Source of the DNA: an uncultured Treponema sp.
GTDB taxonomy: Bacteria > Spirochaetota > Spirochaetia > Treponematales > Treponemataceae
DNA length: 62,526 nt
Assembly (NCBI GenBank): GCA_934691925.1
Contig: CAKUTI010000007.1
Coordinates: 1-62,526 of the forward strand
Direction: 5' to 3'
How positions within the stretch are numbered: the first letter of the stretch is position 1; each line of letters starts with the position of its first letter. A model generated the notes under the pieces. The model was not told the DNA's origin. It saw nothing but the letters and a program-made list of their open reading frames with translations, and ran no database searches. The translations under genes were made by a program, and so were the position numbers. Of this stretch, positions 59,995-62,526 are shown piece after piece.

Positions 59995-60636
59995 ATGAAA
60001 ACGAACCTAAAAGAACACACAGCCGAATTAAAAGAACAGGCAGAAAACCTTATCGAACACAAAACATCGCTTTTCAAACGCATTTTTTTGATTCTTCTTT
60101 GCGTTTTTCTCGTTGGCTGCGGAATTTTTCTCATAATCGAATATAAAAACGGAAAATTTCACGACATCGACACTTTTCAGGAATTTGTGCAGTCGTTCGG
60201 ATGGGCCGGCCCGATTTTTGTAACGGTTTTTCAGTGCGTTAAAGTCGTTTACGCCGTTATTCCGGGAACTCTCGGCTATATCGTCGCGCCAAGTCTTTTC
60301 GGCACAATTCCAGGAATTTTATGCAACTACATCGGAATCTGCCTCGGCTCGTTTATCGCGTTCGCGCTTTCAAAAACTTTCGGAGTCACAATCATGAAGC
60401 AGATTTTCTCCGAAAAGCAATATTTAAAGAGCGTCAAATGGATGGAAAAATGGCACAAAAGCTATCCGGTCTTTCTTTGGATTGCGATTTTGATTCCGAT
60501 TTCGCCAGATGACTTTCTTTGCTACTTTTCAGGCCTCACAGATATGAAGTTCAAGAAATTCGCTTTGATTATCCTGACTTCAAAACCGTGGTTCATAATC
60601 GTCTACGGATTGATTTTTGGAAATCTCTTCGATTAA
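59995..60636 (+). CDS. VTT (TVP38/TMEM64) family membrane protein
   Basis: 213 residues with an N-terminal amphipathic/Lys region and about five hydrophobic segments. The VTT/SNARE-associated signature is GTIPGILCNYIGICLGSFIAF near residues 100-120, and the ILIPISPDDFLCYFSGLT end is typical. DedA/TVP38 members include lipid scramblases and flippases; here a lipid-related role is suggested by pssA starting 24 bp later on the same strand. Exact function is unknown. Confidence 0.88.
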   Translation: MKTNLKEHTAELKEQAENLIEHKTSLFKRIFLILLCVFLVGCGIFLIIEYKNGKFHDIDTFQEFVQSFGWAGPIFVTVFQCVKVVYAVIPGTLGYIVAPSLFGTIPGILCNYIGICLGSFIAFALSKTFGVTIMKQIFSEKQYLKSVKWMEKWHKSYPVFLWIAILIPISPDDFLCYFSGLTDMKFKKFALIILTSKPWFIIVYGLIFGNLFD

Positions 60637-60660
60637 ATAAATTAAGATAGAAGGAAAAAT

Positions 60661-61500
60661 ATGCAATTACTTGGTGTTTACAATTACACAGTTGTCTTGA
60701 CTTACATTGGAATGTTGATTTCGTTTGCAGGAATCCATTTTGTCTTTTCAAATTCTGACCGCAGCTTTATTCTCGCGCTTCTTTGCCTGATGGTTGCCGG
60801 CGTGATGGATATGTTCGACGGAAAAGTCGCTTCCACAAAGAAAAACCGCTCGCACGAGGAAAAGCTTTTTGGAATCCAGATTGACTCGATGGCGGACATT
60901 ATAAGCTACGGAGTTTTTCCAGCATTGATTGTCTACAAACTTGCAATCGGCGATGTTCAGTATCCGATTGAGCATCCGATGCAGGCGAGATGTGTAATCT
61001 GCATTTGCGCTTTTTATCTTTTGTGCGCGCTGATTCGGCTTTCTTATTTTAATGTTGACGAAATGGAGCGTCAGGAAAAAACCGCCGACAGCCGCCACGA
61101 ATACAGAGGACTTCCTGTAACAAGCGTCGCACTGATTCTTCCAGCAGTTTTCATAATCTCGTATTTTCTTGGAAACGCCCGACCGCCGATTCAGCCTTGC
61201 GCAATTCTTTTGATGATTATGGCGATTATGTTCATCAGCCCTTTCAAAATGCCAAAACCGGCTCTTATCGGAAAAATCATAATGATTCTGATTGGCCTGA
61301 TTGAGCTTACAATGCTGATTCTCGGAAAAGCGTACTGCGTTCCGACAACGCAAAAAGAACCGTCGGTAATGTTTGAGAACGACGCAGTAATCGAAAGCCA
61401 GTCGAGCGACACAATAAATCTCCGGGATTTGGTCAAGGAAGACTTGAAAGAGGAACGGAGAGCCGAAGAACTCAAAGGCAGAAATCATAATCAAAACTAA
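60661..61500 (+). CDS. pssA: CDP-alcohol phosphatidyltransferase, probable phosphatidylserine synthase
   Basis: 279 residues with about seven membrane segments. The CDP-alcohol motif is DMFDGKVAS then GIQIDSMAD (residues 49-84): DxxDGxxA is kept but the usual Arg of AR is Ser. Such a spacer of TKKNR between the blocks is typical of a PssA subgroup. It would condense CDP-diacylglycerol with serine. The C-terminal 40 residues are acidic and soluble. A psd gene follows, which completes phosphatidylethanolamine synthesis. GGA lies before the ATG. Confidence 0.85.
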   Translation: MQLLGVYNYTVVLTYIGMLISFAGIHFVFSNSDRSFILALLCLMVAGVMDMFDGKVASTKKNRSHEEKLFGIQIDSMADIISYGVFPALIVYKLAIGDVQYPIEHPMQARCVICICAFYLLCALIRLSYFNVDEMERQEKTADSRHEYRGLPVTSVALILPAVFIISYFLGNARPPIQPCAILLMIMAIMFISPFKMPKPALIGKIIMILIGLIELTMLILGKAYCVPTTQKEPSVMFENDAVIESQSSDTINLRDLVKEDLKEERRAEELKGRNHNQN

Positions 61501-61514
61501 AAAACAAAGTCACC

Positions 61515-61599
61515 GGCATTTCAGATTTAATTCATAAGATTCTGCTAAATGTGAAATGCCCTTCATCAAAGTCATATCGATGCATCAAAAAACGATATG
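61515..61599 (+). other. Two hairpins between pssA and psd
   Basis: GGCATTTCAGATTTA (61515-61529) pairs with TAAATGTGAAATGCC (61546-61560); CATATCG (61573-61579) pairs with CGATATG (61593-61599). Neither is followed by a T tract, so they look like processing or stability elements rather than a terminator. Confidence 0.4.
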
Positions 61600-61652
61600 G
61601 CTGCTCCCGCAAATCAAATTTCAAAATCAAGATAAAAAATCAGGAACAAAAA

Positions 61653-62526
61653 TTGAACGATATTTCTAAAAACGACAAATCCGCAGAATTTCTTTACGGA
61701 ACAAAATTCGGAAAAATAATCCTAGAGGCGATGCTTTTCACAAAAATCCCAAAACTTCTCGGCGCATTTTTACGTTCGCCAGCCTCAAAATTCTACGTAA
61801 AAAGATTCATCAGAAAAAACAGCATTGACATGTCGGACTTTCAAGGCGTGGATTTCAAAAGCTTCAACGACTTTTTCACGCGTAAAAAGGAAATTTCTTT
61901 TGATTCCAACCCGGCGCATTTTATCTCGCCAGCGGACAGCTTTCTTAGCGTTCATGAAATCACCGAAAACGCGGCTTTCCACATAAAAGGATTCGACTAC
62001 ACGCTCGAGGACTTTTTCGGAATGAACGAGAAATCGTGGGAAAAGACAGACGAAGCGAAAAAAGCGAAAGTCAAAAACATGATTCAGAAGTTCAAAGGCG
62101 GAAAGTGCCTCGTGTTTAGGCTCTGCGCAACCGACTACCACCGCTACTGCTACGTTGACGACGGATTCCACGCGGAAAACAATTTCATAGAAGGAAGCCT
62201 ATACAGCGTGCAGCCAGTCGCGCTCGAAAACTACAGAGTATTCACAAAGAACCGTCGCTCATGGACGCTGCTCGAAACAAAAAATTTCGGGGACATAGCC
62301 CAGATTGAAGTAGGCGCGTTCAGCATCGGCGGAATCTGCAACCAGCACGAAAACCACATCTTCACAAAAGGCGAGGAACAAGGACACTTTGACCTGCACG
62401 GCTCGACAATCGTCCTGCTGACAGAGAAAGGCAAGGTGTCGCTTCTTCCGGAAATAGAGGAAAATCTAAAGGAAGCCGCCGAGCGCAAAGTGAGAATCGG
62501 CCAGCAGATAGGAACAAGGGCGGAGT
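61653..62526 (+). CDS. psd: Phosphatidylserine decarboxylase (partial, runs off the window)
   Basis: 291 residues are visible without a stop. It starts at TTG 61653, after AGGA; no ATG exists in frame nearby. The sequence resembles the long Psd type: FNDFFTRKKEISF near residue 70, CATDYHRYCYVDDGFH near 160, TKNRRSW near 200, and GAFSIGGICNQH near 225, with metal/substrate residues. The LGST-like autocleavage site reads HGSTIVLL near residue 260, Ser being the pyruvoyl precursor. It makes phosphatidylethanolamine in the inner membrane, right after pssA. Confidence 0.92.
   Translation, partial: MNDISKNDKSAEFLYGTKFGKIILEAMLFTKIPKLLGAFLRSPASKFYVKRFIRKNSIDMSDFQGVDFKSFNDFFTRKKEISFDSNPAHFISPADSFLSVHEITENAAFHIKGFDYTLEDFFGMNEKSWEKTDEAKKAKVKNMIQKFKGGKCLVFRLCATDYHRYCYVDDGFHAENNFIEGSLYSVQPVALENYRVFTKNRRSWTLLETKNFGDIAQIEVGAFSIGGICNQHENHIFTKGEEQGHFDLHGSTIVLLTEKGKVSLLPEIEENLKEAAERKVRIGQQIGTRAE

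Noticed and set aside
61561..61640. Short ATG ORF before psd as the psd start
   Set aside because: It is in another frame and stops after about a dozen codons; the psd frame has only a TTG start nearby.

Overview
The window looks like a chromosomal segment of a host-associated or gut spirochaete of the genus Treponema. This is inferred from gene content: lipoproteins with loose spirochaete lipoboxes, a DUF4954 protein, a Maf-type motility glycosyltransferase, LysM-M23 envelope proteins, a two-domain pectin esterase, and low-GC, A/T-homopolymer-rich intergenic DNA. No plasmid, prophage, IS element, rRNA operon or CRISPR locus was seen. Apart from three tRNA genes, a leucine attenuator and one candidate structured RNA, it is a mosaic of short housekeeping operons on both strands.

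Layout. 1-402: tail of a plus-strand gene, a terminator and a 23-bp tandem repeat array. 403-8985 (minus): Na/Pi cotransporter; an apt operon carrying a broken HEPN toxin gene, an intact MNT antitoxin and a GNAT acetyltransferase; tyrA; tsaD; a divergent polysaccharide deacetylase; a sigma-70 factor. 9456-12233 (plus): a eukaryote-like long guaA and a PilZ-like gene. 12230-22276: three M16 metallopeptidase homologues, of which only one keeps the zinc motif, surrounding leuA (with a leucine leader peptide and attenuator) and a DUF4954 gene. 22313-23428 (minus): 5-formyl-THF cyclo-ligase and tRNA-Asn, tRNA-Asn, tRNA-Asp. 23843-28979 (plus): two paralogous secreted GLUG/SLH proteins. 29298-29741 (minus): a small lipoprotein whose promoter contains a G8 tract. 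29960-36426 (plus): xthA, thrA, a DAHP synthase-prephenate dehydratase fusion, ilvN. 36588-40852: AraC/MATE divergent pair, a flavoprotein, aroC. 41053-50807 (minus): DacA, pectin methylesterase/acetylesterase, a propeller-NodB protein, a zinc ribbon and LysM-M23. 50889-56983 (plus): lepB, a PASTA penicillin-binding protein, a Maf-like protein, a candidate structured RNA and a degenerate HD-GYP protein. 57282-59778 (minus): atypical aldo/keto reductase and glyS. 59995-62526 (plus): VTT membrane protein, pssA and psd (cut by the window end).

Themes. Amino-acid synthesis is well represented (leuA, ilvN, thrA, tyrA, aroC, DAHPS-PDT), as are envelope construction (DacA, PBP, M23, signal peptidase, PssA/Psd for phosphatidylethanolamine) and carbohydrate use (pectin de-esterification).

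The most unusual signal is non-coding. Three separate intergenic arrays (about 28991-29246, 33511-33766 and 42628-42844) are each built from a 15-bp palindrome repeated every 40-41 bp with unlike A/T-rich spacers. All palindromes tend to start TCG and end CGA, but each array has its own arm sequence. I do not recognise this as a described element and report it as the main candidate novel system.
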